Shown: positions 17,635 through 26,763, numbered from the stretch's first letter. The stretch is 64,000 nucleotides of DNA from Pseudomonas sp. JAI120 (GCF_014207255.1 NZ_JACHCZ010000001.1:1851378-1915377); one strand, 5' to 3'. Translations and numbers: made by a program. The notes: generated by a model from the sequence alone, not told the origin.

Positions 17635-20600
17635 ATGACGTTGTCCAGCGGGCTGATCGCCGCCGTTGCCCTGGCCTATATGGCCATTATGTTTGCCATC
17701 GCCTTCTACGGTGACCGTCGCCGCGCGCCGCTGCCGCCGCGCATGCGTGCCTGGGTCTATAGCCTGTCGCTGGCCGTCTACTGCACCAGTTGGACCTTCT
17801 TCGGGGCCGTAGGCCAGGCCGCCGAACAACTGTGGGCGTTTTTACCGATCTACCTGGGACCGGTGCTGCTACTGGTGTTGGCACCCTGGGTGCTGCAGAA
17901 GATGATCCTGATCAGCAAGCAGGAAAACATCACCTCCATCGCCGACTTTATCGCTGCACGCTATGGCAAATCCCAGTCCCTGGCGGTGGTGGTCGCGCTG
18001 ATCTGCCTGGTGGGCGTGCTGCCTTATATCGCCCTGCAACTCAAAGGCATCGTGCTGGGGGTCAACCTGCTGATTGGCGCTGGCGCGGACACCACCGGCA
18101 CCCGCGCCCAGGACACCGCGTTGATCGTGTCCCTGGTGCTGGCGTTGTTCACCATTGTGTTCGGTACACGCAACTTGGACGCCACGGAGCACCACCGTGG
18201 CATGGTCTTGGCGATTGCATTTGAGTCCCTGGTCAAGCTGTTCGCGTTTCTCGCAGTCGGCGCGTTTGTGACCTACGGCCTATATGACGGTTTCGGCGAC
18301 CTGTTCAGCCAGGCAATGCTCGCACCACGCCTGGAGGAATACTGGAAGGAAACCATCAACTGGCCGTCGATGGTGGTGCAAACCGGCGTCGCCATGATGG
18401 CGATCATCTGCTTGCCTCGGCAGTTTCATGTGACGGTCGTGGAAAACATCGACCCCCAGGATTTGCGCCTGGCCAAGTGGGTGTTCCCGGCCTACCTGAT
18501 CCTCGCCGCACTTTTCGTAGTGCCGATCGCCCTGGGCGGCAAAATGATGCTGCCTGGCTCGGTACTGCCGGACTCTTATGTGATCAGCCTGCCCATGGCC
18601 GAAGCCCATCCGGCCCTCGCCGTGCTGGCGTTTATCGGCGGTGCGTCGGCGGCCACCGGCATGGTGATCGTGGCGAGCATCGCGTTGTCGACCATGGTCT
18701 CCAACGACATGCTGCTGCCCTGGCTGCTGCGCCGTTCCAGCGCAGAGCGACCGTTCGAAGTGTTCCGCCACTGGATGCTGTCGGTGCGCCGGGTCAGCAT
18801 CGTGATCATCCTGCTGCTGGCTTATGTCAGCTACCGCCTGCTTGGCTCCACCGCAAGCCTGGCGACCATCGGCCAGATCGCCTTTGCCGCCGTGACCCAA
18901 CTGGCCCCGGCCATGCTCGGCGCGCTGTACTGGAAACAGGCCAACCGCCGTGGCGTGTTTGCGGGGCTGGCAGCAGGTACATTCCTGTGGTTCTACACCT
19001 TGGTCCTACCGGTTACCGCGAAAAGCCTGGGTTGGTCCCTCACCCTTTTCCCGGGGCTGACGTGGATGCATTCGCACCCGCTCGGTTTGTCCGTCACCTC
19101 ACTGACCTTGGGCACGGTGTTCTCCCTCGCAGGTAACTTCACGCTGTTCGTGTGGGTGTCGATGCTGTCGCGCACGCGCGTGTCGGAACACTGGCAAGCC
19201 GGGCGTTTTATCGGCCAGGAAATCAGTCAGCGCGCGAGTGCCCGCTCGATGCTGTCGGTACAGATCAGCGACCTGCTCAGCCTGGCCGCGCGTTTTGTCG
19301 GTGAAGAACGGGCCCAACAGAGTTTTATCCGCTTCGCCTATCGCCAGGGCAAAGGCTTTAACCCCAACCAGAATGCCGACAACGACTGGATCGCCCACAC
19401 CGAACGCTTGCTGGCCGGTGTACTCGGTGCATCTTCGACTCGGGCCGTGGTGAAAGCGGCGATCGAAGGGCGGGAAATGCAACTGGAGGATGTCGTACGC
19501 ATCGCCGACGAAGCGTCCGAAGTGTTGCAATTCAATCGCGCATTGCTGCAAGGCGCAATCGAGAACATCACCCAGGGTATCAGTGTGGTGGACCAGTCCC
19601 TCAAGCTGGTGGCCTGGAACCGGCGCTATCTGGAATTGTTCAATTACCCGGACGGGCTGATCAGCGTAGGCAGACCGATTGCCGACATCATTCGCTACAA
19701 CGCCGAGCGCGGCCTGTGCGGGCCGGGCGAAGCCGAGGTGCACGTGGCGCGCCGCCTGCACTGGATGCGCCAGGGCCGCGCGCATACGTCAGAGCGCCTG
19801 TTCCCGAATGGACGGGTGATCGAGCTGATCGGCAACCCGATGCCCGGCGGCGGCTTCGTCATGAGTTTCACCGACATTACCGCGTTCCGCGAGGCCGAGC
19901 AGGCACTCACCGAGGCCAACGAAGGCCTCGAACAACGGGTGACCGAGCGCACCCACGAACTGTCGCAGCTCAATGTGGCGCTCACCGATGCCAAGGGCGT
20001 CGCCGAGTCCGCCAGCCAGTCGAAGACCCGCTTCCTCGCGGCGGTCAGCCATGACCTGATGCAGCCGTTGAACGCCGCACGCCTGTTCTCCGCCGCCCTC
20101 TCCCACCAGAACGACGGCCTGTCCAGCGAGGCACGGCAACTGGTGCAGCATCTGGACAGCTCGCTGCGCTCTGCCGAAGACCTGATCAGCGACCTGCTGG
20201 ATATCTCCCGCCTGGAAAACGGCAAGATCAATCCGCAGCGCCAGCCTTTCGTACTCAATGAGTTGTTCGATACCCTCGGCGCCGAATTCAAGGCCCTGGC
20301 CCAAGAGCAGGGCTTGCGCTTTCGCCTGCGGGGCAGCCGCTTGCGCGTCGACAGCGACATCAAGCTGCTACGGCGGATTTTGCAGAATTTCCTGACCAAC
20401 GCTTTCCGGTATTCCGATGGCTCGGTGCTGCTCGGCGTACGCCGGCGCAAGGGCGAGCTGTGCCTGGAAGTCTGGGACCGGGGCCCCGGTATCCCGCAGG
20501 ATAAACAGAAGGTGATCTTCGAAGAGTTCAAGCGCCTGGACAGCCACCAGACCCGCGCCGAGAAAGGCCTGGGCCTGGGCCTCGCGATTGCCGACGGCCT

Positions 20601-21105
20601 GTGCCGAGTGCTGGACCATCGTCTGAGCGTGCGCTCATGGCCCGGCAAGGGCAGCGTGTTCAGCGTACGCGTGCCGCTGGCGCGCAACCAGGCCAGCCCG
20701 CAAGTCAAAGCAGTACATGAAAACGGCCTGCCCTTGAGCGGCGCGCAAGTGCTCTGCGTGGATAACGAAGAGAGCATTCTGATCGGTATGCGCAGCCTGC
20801 TGACACGCTGGGGCTGTGAGGTGTGGACCGCCACCGATCAGGCGCAATGTGCGGCGCTGCTGGAGCAAGGCATACGCCCGCAACTGGCGCTGGTGGATTA
20901 CCACCTCGATCACGGTGAGACCGGTACCGAGTTGATGGGCTGGCTGCGTACACAAATGGCGGAGCCGATCCCCGGCGTTGTCATCAGTGCCGACGGCCGC
21001 CCGGAGATGGTGGCAGAGGTGCATGCGGCGGGGTTGGATTACCTTGCCAAGCCGGTGAAGCCAGCAGCGTTACGGGCGTTGCTGAGCCGACACTTACCTC
21101 TATAA
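17635..21105 (+). CDS. Hybrid sensor histidine kinase with sodium:solute-symporter domain
   Basis: A 1156-residue CbrA-like sensor. Residues 1 to about 510 form an SSS-type membrane domain with about 13 helices. These are followed by a linker, a PAS domain (about 630-740, ending GGFVMSFTDITAFREAEQAL), a coiled coil and a HisKA domain with phospho-accepting His806 in SHDLMQPLNAAR. After that come a HATPase domain (WDRGPGIPQ, GLGLGLAIAD) and a C-terminal receiver domain with Asp1043 (VDNEES) and phospho-acceptor Asp1088 (LVDYHLD). The start with GGAG 5 bases upstream is at 17635. Unlike CbrA it carries its own receiver, and no response regulator gene lies next to it. Confidence 0.93.
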   Translation: MTLSSGLIAAVALAYMAIMFAIAFYGDRRRAPLPPRMRAWVYSLSLAVYCTSWTFFGAVGQAAEQLWAFLPIYLGPVLLLVLAPWVLQKMILISKQENITSIADFIAARYGKSQSLAVVVALICLVGVLPYIALQLKGIVLGVNLLIGAGADTTGTRAQDTALIVSLVLALFTIVFGTRNLDATEHHRGMVLAIAFESLVKLFAFLAVGAFVTYGLYDGFGDLFSQAMLAPRLEEYWKETINWPSMVVQTGVAMMAIICLPRQFHVTVVENIDPQDLRLAKWVFPAYLILAALFVVPIALGGKMMLPGSVLPDSYVISLPMAEAHPALAVLAFIGGASAATGMVIVASIALSTMVSNDMLLPWLLRRSSAERPFEVFRHWMLSVRRVSIVIILLLAYVSYRLLGSTASLATIGQIAFAAVTQLAPAMLGALYWKQANRRGVFAGLAAGTFLWFYTLVLPVTAKSLGWSLTLFPGLTWMHSHPLGLSVTSLTLGTVFSLAGNFTLFVWVSMLSRTRVSEHWQAGRFIGQEISQRASARSMLSVQISDLLSLAARFVGEERAQQSFIRFAYRQGKGFNPNQNADNDWIAHTERLLAGVLGASSTRAVVKAAIEGREMQLEDVVRIADEASEVLQFNRALLQGAIENITQGISVVDQSLKLVAWNRRYLELFNYPDGLISVGRPIADIIRYNAERGLCGPGEAEVHVARRLHWMRQGRAHTSERLFPNGRVIELIGNPMPGGGFVMSFTDITAFREAEQALTEANEGLEQRVTERTHELSQLNVALTDAKGVAESASQSKTRFLAAVSHDLMQPLNAARLFSAALSHQNDGLSSEARQLVQHLDSSLRSAEDLISDLLDISRLENGKINPQRQPFVLNELFDTLGAEFKALAQEQGLRFRLRGSRLRVDSDIKLLRRILQNFLTNAFRYSDGSVLLGVRRRKGELCLEVWDRGPGIPQDKQKVIFEEFKRLDSHQTRAEKGLGLGLAIADGLCRVLDHRLSVRSWPGKGSVFSVRVPLARNQASPQVKAVHENGLPLSGAQVLCVDNEESILIGMRSLLTRWGCEVWTATDQAQCAALLEQGIRPQLALVDYHLDHGETGTELMGWLRTQMAEPIPGVVISADGRPEMVAEVHAAGLDYLAKPVKPAALRALLSRHLPL

Positions 21106-21122
21106 ACCGGATGTACCCAGTC

Positions 21123-21215
21123 AAAATGTGGGAGGGGGCTTGCCCCCGATAGCGGAGCATCAGTCACACCATCTGTGCCTGATCCACTGCAATCGGGAGC
21201 AAGCCCCCTCCCACC
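21123..21215. repeat. REP pair (REPIN)
   Basis: Inverted REP copies (ATGTGGGAGGGGGCTTGCCC and GGGAGCAAGCCCCCTCCCAC) are separated by about 50 bases. They occupy the whole gap between the convergent hybrid kinase and rmuC genes. Confidence 0.9.
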
Positions 21216-21228
21216 TCTCGGAATGTGT

Positions 21229-22722
21229 TTATTCGGGAAGGTGCGCCACGCCGTCGGCGTCGGTCATCGCCCGCTCCAGCAAATCCGCCGGCAGGCTTTT
21301 GCTGGCACGCGCACCGAGCAACTTTAATTGCTCGGTGCGACTGACCAGGTTTCCACGCCCATCTGTCAGCTTGTTCCGCGCCGCGCTGTAAGCCTTGTCC
21401 AATTGCTGTAGACGATTGCCCACTTCGTCCAGATCCTGGATAAACAGCACGAACTTGTCGTACAGCCACCCGGCGCGTTCGGCAATTTCGCGGGCGTTCT
21501 GGCTTTGGCGCTCCTGTTTCCACAGGCTGTCGATTACCCGCAGGGTGGCGAGCAGCGTCGTTGGGCTGACGATCACGATATGACGGTCGAAAGCCTCTTG
21601 GAACAGATTCGGTTCGGCCTGCAAGGCCGCGGAAAAAGCGGCTTCGATCGGCACGAACAACAACACGAAATCCAGGCTGTGCAGGCCTTCCAGGCGTTTG
21701 TAATCCTTACCGGCCAAACCTTTGACGTGATTGCGCAGCGACAGCACGTGCTGTTTCAAGGCCGTCTGGCCGATGACCTCATCATCGGCTGCGACATACT
21801 GCTGGTAAGCGGTCAGGCTGACTTTGGAGTCCACCACGACCTGCTTGTCGCCAGGCAACATGATCAGCACATCCGGCTGGAAACGCTCGCCGTCCGGGCC
21901 CTTGAGGCTGACCTGGGTCTGGTACTCGCGGCCCTTCTCCAGGCCGGCGTGCTCCAGCACGCGCTCGAGGATCAGCTCACCCCAGTTGCCCTGGGTTTTC
22001 TGGCCCTTGAGGGCGCGGGTCAGGTTGGTGGCTTCGTCTGACAGACGCAGGTTCAGTTGCTGCAGGCGCTCAAGCTCCTTGGCCAGGGAAAAGCGCTCGC
22101 GAGCCTCGTTCTGATAGCTCTCTTCGACGCGTTTTTCGAAGGACTGGATGCGTTCCTTCAAGGGATCGAGCAACTGGCCAAGGCGCTCCTGGCTGGTCTC
22201 GGCAAAGCGCTGCTCACGCTCATCAAAGATCTTGCCGGCCAGCTCAGCGAACTGCGCACGCAATTCGTCCCGCGAGCCTTGCAGGTCGGCGAGGCGCTGC
22301 TGATGGCTTTCCTGCTGCTCGCGCAGTTCGGCGCGCAAGGCGGCCGACAATGCATCAAGGCGGCGCAATTCGGTTTCCTTGGCGCTGCGGTCAAGGTTCC
22401 AGGCGTGGGCGGCGTCGCGGGCGTTATCGCGGTCGATCTGCAACAGCTCGACCTCCCGGCGCACGGCAGCGAGGTCCGCTTGCTTGGCGGCATTGGCCTG
22501 GCTCAGATCGCTGATTTCATCGCGGCTGGCATCCAATTGAGCGGTGAGGCCTTCCTGGGCCAGTTGCGCAGTGGCCAGGCGCTCTTCGAGCAGTTCCCAG
22601 CCGGTGGTCCGCGCGGTCAACCGCCGTTGAATCTGCCAGCACACCGCCAATAAAGGCACTGCGGCGCCAGCCAGGCCCAGGGCAATACTGGTCCAGTCAA
22701 AAACCATAGCCATTTCTGCCAT
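21229..22722 (-). CDS. rmuC: DNA recombination protein RmuC
   Basis: A 497-residue protein with one N-terminal membrane helix (SIALGLAGAAVPLLAVCWQI), a long coiled coil (about 30-230) and the RmuC nuclease-like core. The core shows GNWGELILERVLEHAGLEKGREYQTQ, PDVLIMLPGDKQVVVDSKVSL and DFVLLFVPIEAAF. The family limits DNA inversions and is predicted to be a membrane-tethered PD-(D/E)XK-like nuclease. Start choice among GTG 22725, ATG 22722, ATG 22713 and ATG 22707 is uncertain because none has a strong ribosome-binding site. Confidence 0.93.
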   Translation of the reverse strand: MAEMAMVFDWTSIALGLAGAAVPLLAVCWQIQRRLTARTTGWELLEERLATAQLAQEGLTAQLDASRDEISDLSQANAAKQADLAAVRREVELLQIDRDNARDAAHAWNLDRSAKETELRRLDALSAALRAELREQQESHQQRLADLQGSRDELRAQFAELAGKIFDEREQRFAETSQERLGQLLDPLKERIQSFEKRVEESYQNEARERFSLAKELERLQQLNLRLSDEATNLTRALKGQKTQGNWGELILERVLEHAGLEKGREYQTQVSLKGPDGERFQPDVLIMLPGDKQVVVDSKVSLTAYQQYVAADDEVIGQTALKQHVLSLRNHVKGLAGKDYKRLEGLHSLDFVLLFVPIEAAFSAALQAEPNLFQEAFDRHIVIVSPTTLLATLRVIDSLWKQERQSQNAREIAERAGWLYDKFVLFIQDLDEVGNRLQQLDKAYSAARNKLTDGRGNLVSRTEQLKLLGARASKSLPADLLERAMTDADGVAHLPE

Positions 22723-22768
22723 CACCGAAAAGGAGCAAGGTTAACCAAGCGTAGAGCGTGAGGACAGC

Positions 22769-23092
22769 TCAGTCTTCGACCTGACCCAGTTCTCGTTGGG
22801 CACGGCGGTCACCGGCACGGGCGGCCAGGCGCAGCAGATCGTGGCCGATGCGGCGGTCGCGGGCGTTGCCGCACTCACGGCACATCAATTGGCCCAGGCG
22901 GCTTTGCGCAGCCACTACGCCCTCACGGGCCGGCTGCTTGAGCAAGCGCCCGGCGAAGTGTTTGACGTTGGTGCTGTGCCCCAGGCGTGGGCTGTCGAGC
23001 AACCACAGGGCGACCTTCAAAGAAAAACGCTTAGGCGCGGTAACAGTCTGGGGGATGTCGGTAACAGAAGGTGATACTGAGCGAAACTTCAT
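22769..23092 (-). CDS. Sel1-repeat-like small protein
   Basis: A 107-residue, Arg-rich protein whose C-terminal half contains Sel1/TPR-like helices: AREGVVAAQSRLGQLMCRECGNARDRRIGHDLLRLAARAGDRRAQRELGQV. The N-terminal half carries FSLKVALWLLDSPRLGHS. I chose MKFRSVSPSV at 23092. The open frame continues 53 codons upstream into sequence that contains the DnaA-box palindrome and is not protein-like. Function unknown; it follows 46 bases upstream of rmuC on the same strand. Confidence 0.7.
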   Translation of the reverse strand: MKFRSVSPSVTDIPQTVTAPKRFSLKVALWLLDSPRLGHSTNVKHFAGRLLKQPAREGVVAAQSRLGQLMCRECGNARDRRIGHDLLRLAARAGDRRAQRELGQVED

Positions 23093-23549
23093 AAAGCACT
23101 GTGGGACAGAACGGAAGGCGCGCCACTCTACTCTTTTTTTCGTACAGGTAAAGCTGAAAAAACCCTGCACGCCCGTTCTAGAGCAAGCGCTCGGGACAAT
23201 CCACAGAAGCTGTGGATAACTCAGTGGACAACCAGCCTTTAACTCGCGCAAACGCCCATGGAACGGGGCCCGCAGTCAAACTGACGATTTTTTCACCAAT
23301 AAAAAAAAGCCAGATTTTTCATTGACTTAAATTTCCATTGCAGGCAAATGGCGGCCTTGTCCAGCAATTGACAGCCCGGTTACACACGCCGCAACTAATG
23401 TGCACAAGTACCGATCCGATGGTTATATCCCCGGCTTTTTTTGAAGCGACAGCCTTCAAAAATGTTACCGCCGAAGCAAAACAGGGACTTTTCAAATCTT
23501 TTCAGGCTCGCCACACTGCCCGACGGACAACGCAAGGCTGAGTGGGCTG
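23093..23549. other. 457-base intergenic region
   Basis: No supported gene. It holds the divergent promoters of the Sel1-like gene and of the small membrane protein at 23550, an A-rich stretch (23291-23320), and the DnaA-box-containing palindrome at 23199-23219. Two short open frames here (23338-23541 plus, 23395-23604 minus) lack ribosome-binding sites and family features. Confidence 0.6.
23199..23219. promoter_or_regulatory. Palindrome containing a consensus DnaA box
   Basis: ATCCACAG (23199-23206) and CTGTGGAT (23210-23217) form a perfect inverted repeat around AAG. Read on the minus strand, 23211-23219 is exactly TTATCCACA, the strong DnaA box. One exact and one partial box (AATCCACAG) face each other. 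This could be a DnaA titration or regulatory site. Confidence 0.5.
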
Positions 23550-23855
23550 ATGAAAGGAATTCTATTATTCGCCGTGTTGTTACTGGCCATCTGCGCCATT
23601 TCATTAGGGATCAATGTCGCGCTGCCATCCCCGGATGGGGCGTTGTTTGCCATCGCCATCCTGCTATCGGCCGCTTTCACCGCCGCGAGCGTGTGCATCG
23701 AGCTGGGTGAAGGACGTGTCGATGACATGGGCGATGTGATGAAGATGGTCGAGACCGGCCAATCCTTGCGCCTGACCCTGGCCGCCTATGGGCTGGGTTG
23801 TTCCCTGGCCGCCGCCGTCACGGTGCTGGTGTATCGCGGCCTGCTGGGCGGTTGA
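23550..23855 (+). CDS. Small inner-membrane protein, unknown
   Basis: A 101-residue protein with three clear hydrophobic segments: GILLFAVLLLAICAISLGI, LFAIAILLSAAFTAASVCI and LAAYGLGCSLAAAVTVLVYRGLL. An acidic loop, ELGEGRVDDMGDVMKMVE, joins the last two. I do not recognise the family. It is monocistronic by position, with a 442-base gap behind it. Confidence 0.65.
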   Translation: MKGILLFAVLLLAICAISLGINVALPSPDGALFAIAILLSAAFTAASVCIELGEGRVDDMGDVMKMVETGQSLRLTLAAYGLGCSLAAAVTVLVYRGLLGG

Positions 23856-24297
23856 TTGCAGTTTTTGATTAACGCGCTTCCATTACCTGTTTCAATCCGT
23901 TACTATCCGCAGCGTTAGTACCAAGCTGAAAGTCAATTCTGGTCGAACAACTCCCCTGAACAACACGGGATCGACCACCTCGATGGTTTCCAGGTATCAC
24001 TTGCGACGACACTGCCTTTGAACAAGCAAAGGGTGCCGCGAAGTTTCCATACTCTGACCGAACCAACCTGCAAATTGATCAGGATCTTCACCCCGGGCCC
24101 AGAACCTTTGCCCTTGTTGTGTTGCCTGCCCTCCTAAGTACCTACCTGCCAGCCCAAGCGCGCCTAACTTATTAGCGCTTCAAACTGGCTGCTTTGTTCC
24201 AGTCAGGTTCTTCGTTTGATCAATGGTGATCAACGTTACTGGAACGTTTTAACGTTGCACGGTTCTTATCCGTGTCATTTGTAGGAACACCAATAAT
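23856..24297. other. 442-base intergenic region with structured leader
   Basis: No supported gene. Left part: nothing recognisable apart from CCTTTG/CAAAGG (24015-24020, 24027-24032) able to form a short stem. Right part (24196-24256), directly before the gene at 24298: an outer stem GTTCCAGT/ACTGGAAC (24196-24203, 24238-24245) encloses an inner stem TTGATCA/TGATCAA (24216-24222, 24227-24233). Three copies of AACGTT follow (24232, 24243, 24251). This could be a long regulatory 5' leader or hide a small RNA. Confidence 0.55.
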
Positions 24298-24519
24298 ATG
24301 TCCGCTATCCACACTCAGGATGCCATTCGCACCCTCACCAACGCTTTTGCTCCAATGAACTGCCTGATCATGGCCGCTCGCAAAGGCTGCTTCAGCTTCA
24401 CCCTGGTCAACGAACACGGCATCGCTCGTCACAGCGAACGCCTGTACCCCGATCAATACTCCAGCGCTGAACCGCTGCAGGCCGTGATCGAGCGTACCCG
24501 TCAGGCACTGGTTGCCTGA
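24298..24519 (+). CDS. Small protein resembling DUF3509
   Basis: A 73-residue protein with the pattern of the Pseudomonas-specific DUF3509 proteins: an N-terminal helix ending in a beta pair (KGCFSFTLVNEHGIARHSERLYPDQY) and a C-terminal helix (EPLQAVIERTRQALVA). Function unknown. A strong terminator follows 22 bases after the stop, so it is expressed as a single gene. The leader is unusually long and structured. Confidence 0.7.
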   Translation: MSAIHTQDAIRTLTNAFAPMNCLIMAARKGCFSFTLVNEHGIARHSERLYPDQYSSAEPLQAVIERTRQALVA

Positions 24520-24541
24520 TCGACCCGAGTCGCTGAAACAC

Positions 24542-24572
24542 AAAAAACCCTGTTTAAAACACAGGGTTTTTT
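24542..24572 (+). terminator. Rho-independent terminator
   Basis: AAAAAACCCTGT (24542-24553) pairs perfectly with ACAGGGTTTTTT (24561-24572) around a 7-base loop. The T run is part of the stem, so the hairpin could also work in the opposite direction. It ends the small gene at 24298. Confidence 0.9.
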
Positions 24573-24797
24573 ATTGCCCGAAATTCGTACCCTGAGCCTT
24601 TGTACTAAGTTCAAATCGATATAAACGTTATAACTGGATGAGGAAGATGTTTTAAAAACAGTCTTTTACATCATGAATATGACACTACACTTCAACTCAA
24701 GCGGCATGATCCGCTTCCGACGAGCCTGAGATCCGATCCACTGCTGCCAAGCCCCCATCTCAGGACTCGTCGACCCCTTTCACGGATTGAGGCATGT

Positions 24798-25280
24798 ATG
24801 GGTATCGCAGCCAGTGAATTGTGTCGCTATGTGATCCGGCCAACGCTGACGTACCTCGGCCAGCAGAGCCCAACGGCTGAGTCACTGCTGCTGGGCATCG
24901 CGGCCAGCCAGTCGGAATTGGGTTCTGCCTTACACGATCGACGCGGCCATGGCCTGTACAGCATCACCGAACCTCGCCATCGCGCCTTGTGGGATAACTA
25001 CCTGGCGCTCGACCCCGAGCGCGCCAGCCTGGTACGCGGGCTCGCCAGCCAACATGCCTTCCTCAGCGCGCCCCAGCTGGAACTCACCGTAAACCTGCGT
25101 TATGCCACGGCCATCGCTTGGCTCCTGGTCGAACAGCACAGCCCCGCCCTGCCACCACCCGGTGATGTTTTAGCCATGGCGCGTATCTGGAAAGAAATAT
25201 TTCATCCTCAAGGAAGGCTGCGGGATTTCACCCAAGCCTGGCAAACCTGTGTTTCCCCCTTGAATCACGTGGCCTGCTGA
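24798..25280 (+). CDS. Lysozyme-like phage-type protein of unknown role
   Basis: The 160-residue protein is built like the lysozyme-like domain found in some phage and prophage proteins. It shows LLLGIAASQSELG, with Glu in the position of a transglycosylase glutamate, then GLYSITEPRHRALWDNYLA, NLRYATAIAWLLVEQHSP, and an end WKEIFHPQGRLRDFTQAW. It has no signal peptide and no phage neighbours. GAGG lies 5 bases before the ATG. The fold assignment is my pattern match and not certain; the role is unknown. Confidence 0.65.
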   Translation: MGIAASELCRYVIRPTLTYLGQQSPTAESLLLGIAASQSELGSALHDRRGHGLYSITEPRHRALWDNYLALDPERASLVRGLASQHAFLSAPQLELTVNLRYATAIAWLLVEQHSPALPPPGDVLAMARIWKEIFHPQGRLRDFTQAWQTCVSPLNHVAC

Positions 25281-25426
25281 CCGGGCAATTTGCAAGATTC
25301 GCCAAAAAAGCAGAATTCTGGTCGGATTGTCCTACAAAACCGCTCTATCTCCTACATTACAGCCTATAGCGCGATGTTAATTTTATTGATACTTTCCGCA
25401 GCGGTGATCACCCCGGAGTTCTAATA

Positions 25427-26710
25427 ATGAAAAAAGTAATGCTCAAGACCACACTTAGCCTCGCCGTTGCCATGGCATCCTCCCAACTGTTCGCAAGCGG
25501 TTTCGCACTGAACGAACAGAGCGTCAGCGGGATGGGTACGGGTTTCGCAGGTCGCTCCTCTTCTGCCGATGATGCAAGCACTGTCTACGGTAACCCGGCC
25601 GGTATGTCCCGCCTGAGTGGCCAGCAAATCACCGGCGGTGTTGCTGCCATTGATGCGTCGACCGACATCAGCAATACCGGTGGCAACTCTCGCGGTACCA
25701 ACAAAGGCGATATGGTTCCGTTCACCGCAGTGCCATTCGGTTTCTACACCAACAAACTCAACGATCAGTGGGCTATCGGCTTCGGTGTATACGCACCGTT
25801 CGGCCTGGTGACCGACTATGAAAACGGCTTCCAGGGTCGCGGCTTCGGCAGCAAGAGCGAAGTGAAGGTCATGACCTTCCAGCCGACTGTCAGCTATGCC
25901 TTTAACGACAAGGTTTCCATCGGCTTTGGCCCGACCATCAACCGGATTTCCGGTGTGCTCGAGTCGGACAAGACCCTTAGCCCGCTTGCCTCCGATACCA
26001 ACGTAAAAATCAAGGGTGACGATACAGCCCTGGGTTTCAACGTCGGCGTATTGGTCCAGGCCACCGACACCACACGCGTGGGCCTGACCTACCACTCGAA
26101 GGTCAAGTACAAGCTCGAAGGCCACACCACCGTCAGCGGCCCAGCGGCCACTCAGCCGGTCCTGCGTAACAACCGTTACGACGCCTCGCTGAAAATCGAC
26201 ACCCCAGAGTCCTACGACCTGTCCGTCACCCAAGACCTGACCGACGCCTGGAAACTCTATGGCGGTGCAACCTGGACGCGTTGGAGTCGCCTGAAAGAGA
26301 TCACCGTCAACAACGAAGGCGTAACGGCTGCCGGCGGCTTCCTGGCGCCAACCCAACTAGGTTCCATCACCGAAGAACAGAATTGGCACGATACCTGGGC
26401 CTACGCCGTGGGTACCTCGTATCAGTTGACCAAGCAAGTCGTGCTGCGTACCGGCCTGACCTTCGACCAATCCCCGACCAACAACACCGATCGTTCGCCG
26501 CGCATCCCGACTGGCGACCGTACGATCTTCAGCGTGGGCCTGGGCTACAAAGTCATGGATAACATGACAGTCGACCTGGCGTATTCGTACCTGAAAGAAG
26601 AAGACGTCAAGATCAACCAGACTGCTGACGCCCCGTCGACAGCCAGTTACCGCGCCAAATACGAAAACAGTGCCAACGGTTTCGGCCTGGGCATGACCTA
26701 CACCTTCTGA
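25427..26710 (+). CDS. FadL/OmpP1/TodX-family outer-membrane porin
   Basis: A 427-residue beta-barrel precursor with a Sec signal (cleavage after LFAS, about residue 24). The FadL N-terminal plug follows: GFALNEQSVSGMGTGFAGRSSSADDASTVYGNPAGM, with the conserved NPAG. The protein ends in the outer-membrane signature LGMTYTF. Such proteins carry long-chain fatty acids or other hydrophobic compounds. In P. aeruginosa the homologue beside a glutathione peroxidase gene is the oxylipin exporter ExFadLO; that identity is inferred from synteny recalled from memory. A terminator follows. Confidence 0.9.
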   Translation: MKKVMLKTTLSLAVAMASSQLFASGFALNEQSVSGMGTGFAGRSSSADDASTVYGNPAGMSRLSGQQITGGVAAIDASTDISNTGGNSRGTNKGDMVPFTAVPFGFYTNKLNDQWAIGFGVYAPFGLVTDYENGFQGRGFGSKSEVKVMTFQPTVSYAFNDKVSIGFGPTINRISGVLESDKTLSPLASDTNVKIKGDDTALGFNVGVLVQATDTTRVGLTYHSKVKYKLEGHTTVSGPAATQPVLRNNRYDASLKIDTPESYDLSVTQDLTDAWKLYGGATWTRWSRLKEITVNNEGVTAAGGFLAPTQLGSITEEQNWHDTWAYAVGTSYQLTKQVVLRTGLTFDQSPTNNTDRSPRIPTGDRTIFSVGLGYKVMDNMTVDLAYSYLKEEDVKINQTADAPSTASYRAKYENSANGFGLGMTYTF

Positions 26711-26728
26711 TCCAGACGGGTGTAAAAC

Positions 26729-26763
26729 AGCCCCGCACTCCTGCAAGGGAGGCGGGGCTTTTT
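26729..26763 (+). terminator. Rho-independent terminator of the FadL-like gene
   Basis: AGCCCCGC (26729-26736) pairs with GCGGGGCT (26752-26759), followed by five T. It lies between the convergent FadL-like and glutathione peroxidase genes. Confidence 0.92.

Noticed and set aside
23869..24066. 65-codon minus frame in the 442-base intergenic region
   Set aside because: No ribosome-binding site, and the sequence does not look like protein; the region is more likely regulatory.
24216..24233. TTGAT...ATCAA as an Anr/FNR box before the DUF3509-like gene
   Set aside because: The spacer between the half-sites is 8 bases instead of 4, so it does not fit; it is better read as a hairpin stem.
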